Below are positions 63,816 to 64,000 of a DNA stretch of 64,000 nucleotides, in pieces (the stretch's first letter is position 1; each line of letters starts with the position of its first letter). The notes below the pieces were generated by a model. The model ran no database searches. It was not told the DNA's origin and worked only from the letters and a program-made list of their open reading frames with translations. Position numbers and translations under genes: made by a program. Source of the DNA: Flavobacterium sp. MFBS3-15 (GTDB taxonomy: Bacteria > Bacteroidota > Bacteroidia > Flavobacteriales > Flavobacteriaceae); assembly GCF_026107645.2 (NCBI RefSeq), contig NZ_JAPCHV010000006.1, positions 161,142 through 225,141 of the forward strand, written 5' to 3'.

Positions 63816-63845
63816 TTGCGGGTTTAAAAAGAAGTTGTACTTTTG
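63816..63845 (+). promoter_or_regulatory. Third tandem rRNA-type promoter
   Basis: TTG (63816-63818), 19 bases and TACTTTTG (63838-63845) are again a perfect match. The next bases, GCACCCGCTAACA, resemble those after the first promoter. Confidence 0.75.
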
Positions 63846-64000
63846 CACCCGCTAACACAGGGAGCCGTTACGGCGAACGGGGTTAGTGAGAAAATAAAGA
63901 ATGATACGTTCATAGACATATTGGATTGACAGCATAAGAGAGAGTAAGAAACTCTTAGCGATTATTGAAAAAGACCTGAATAAAGATCGTAAAAATATAA
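63846..64000 (+). other. Probable leader of an rRNA operon (16S gene beyond the window)
   Basis: No ORF is present. The stretch holds the second leader word (63908-63930, GTTCATAGACATATTG then GATTGACAG) and an AAGAGAG...CTCTT hairpin. Wording of this kind directly precedes 16S rRNA genes in Flavobacterium as I remember them. The 16S start itself is not in the window. Confidence 0.6.

Overview
The window is a stretch of chromosome from a member of the Bacteroidota, almost certainly Flavobacteriaceae and close to Flavobacterium. The evidence is a lineage-specific gene set (porT/sprT of type IX secretion next to ubiE, GLPGLI-family proteins, a DUF5686 protein, a lipidated TamA-like Omp85 protein, the GYDIA-type GHMP kinase, a class II HMG-CoA reductase), Bacteroidota-type -7 boxes (TAnnTTTG) upstream of many genes, and the near absence of Shine-Dalgarno sequences. 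Nearly all of it is chromosomal housekeeping. No phage, transposase, integrase or CRISPR array is visible.

Layout. 1-2769: tail of a CNNM/CorC-type transporter and a PpiD-like periplasmic foldase. 2969-3783: a small, AT-rich insertion-like pair, a 56-residue protein and an ADP-ribosyltransferase-like protein, which is the best candidate here for a little-described system. 3846-6090: mevalonate-pathway genes. 6254-11878: a DPP-IV-like peptidase followed by two tandem POT peptide importers, a peptide-use module. 11887-13128: a repeat field in which three 144-bp inverted-repeat elements and duplicated copies of the comEC 3' end lie around a thioredoxin-like gene. 13068-17224: comEC, an NlpC/P60 peptidase and lpxB. 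17433-19789: four related small lipoprotein genes, one of them broken by frameshifts. 20006-24232: surE, a tail-specific protease and an ABC permease. 24238-24458: another inverted-repeat element.

24471-31544 (minus strand) is the elongasome cluster purH-mreB-mreC-mreD-mrdA-rodA. 31701-38819 holds a MacB-like permease, accD (with its zinc-ribbon cysteines replaced), fructose-bisphosphate aldolase, a TamL-like outer-membrane protein and a tRNA/rRNA methyltransferase. 38877-43843 holds porT-ubiE and the thyA-2TM-folA-hypothetical-GNAT operon, then a bifunctional-nuclease-domain protein. 43937-46993 holds etfBA and pdhB. 47060-50767 holds a DUF5686 protein and two related Cys-rich lipoproteins. 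51027-54127 holds a soluble and a membrane pyrophosphatase. 54330-55255 holds a cold-shock protein and two very small proteins. 55353-61689 is a minus-strand operon of four GLPGLI paralogues followed by an outer-membrane beta-barrel protein. 61817-63228 holds a secreted propeller-like protein translationally coupled to a deoxynucleoside kinase.

The last 770 bases carry no gene but contain three near-perfect tandem promoters (TTG, 19-21 bases, TAnnTTTG) and a repeated leader word. This looks like the control region and leader of an rRNA operon whose 16S gene starts just beyond the window. All assignments come from reading the sequence and from memory of protein families; no database search was run.
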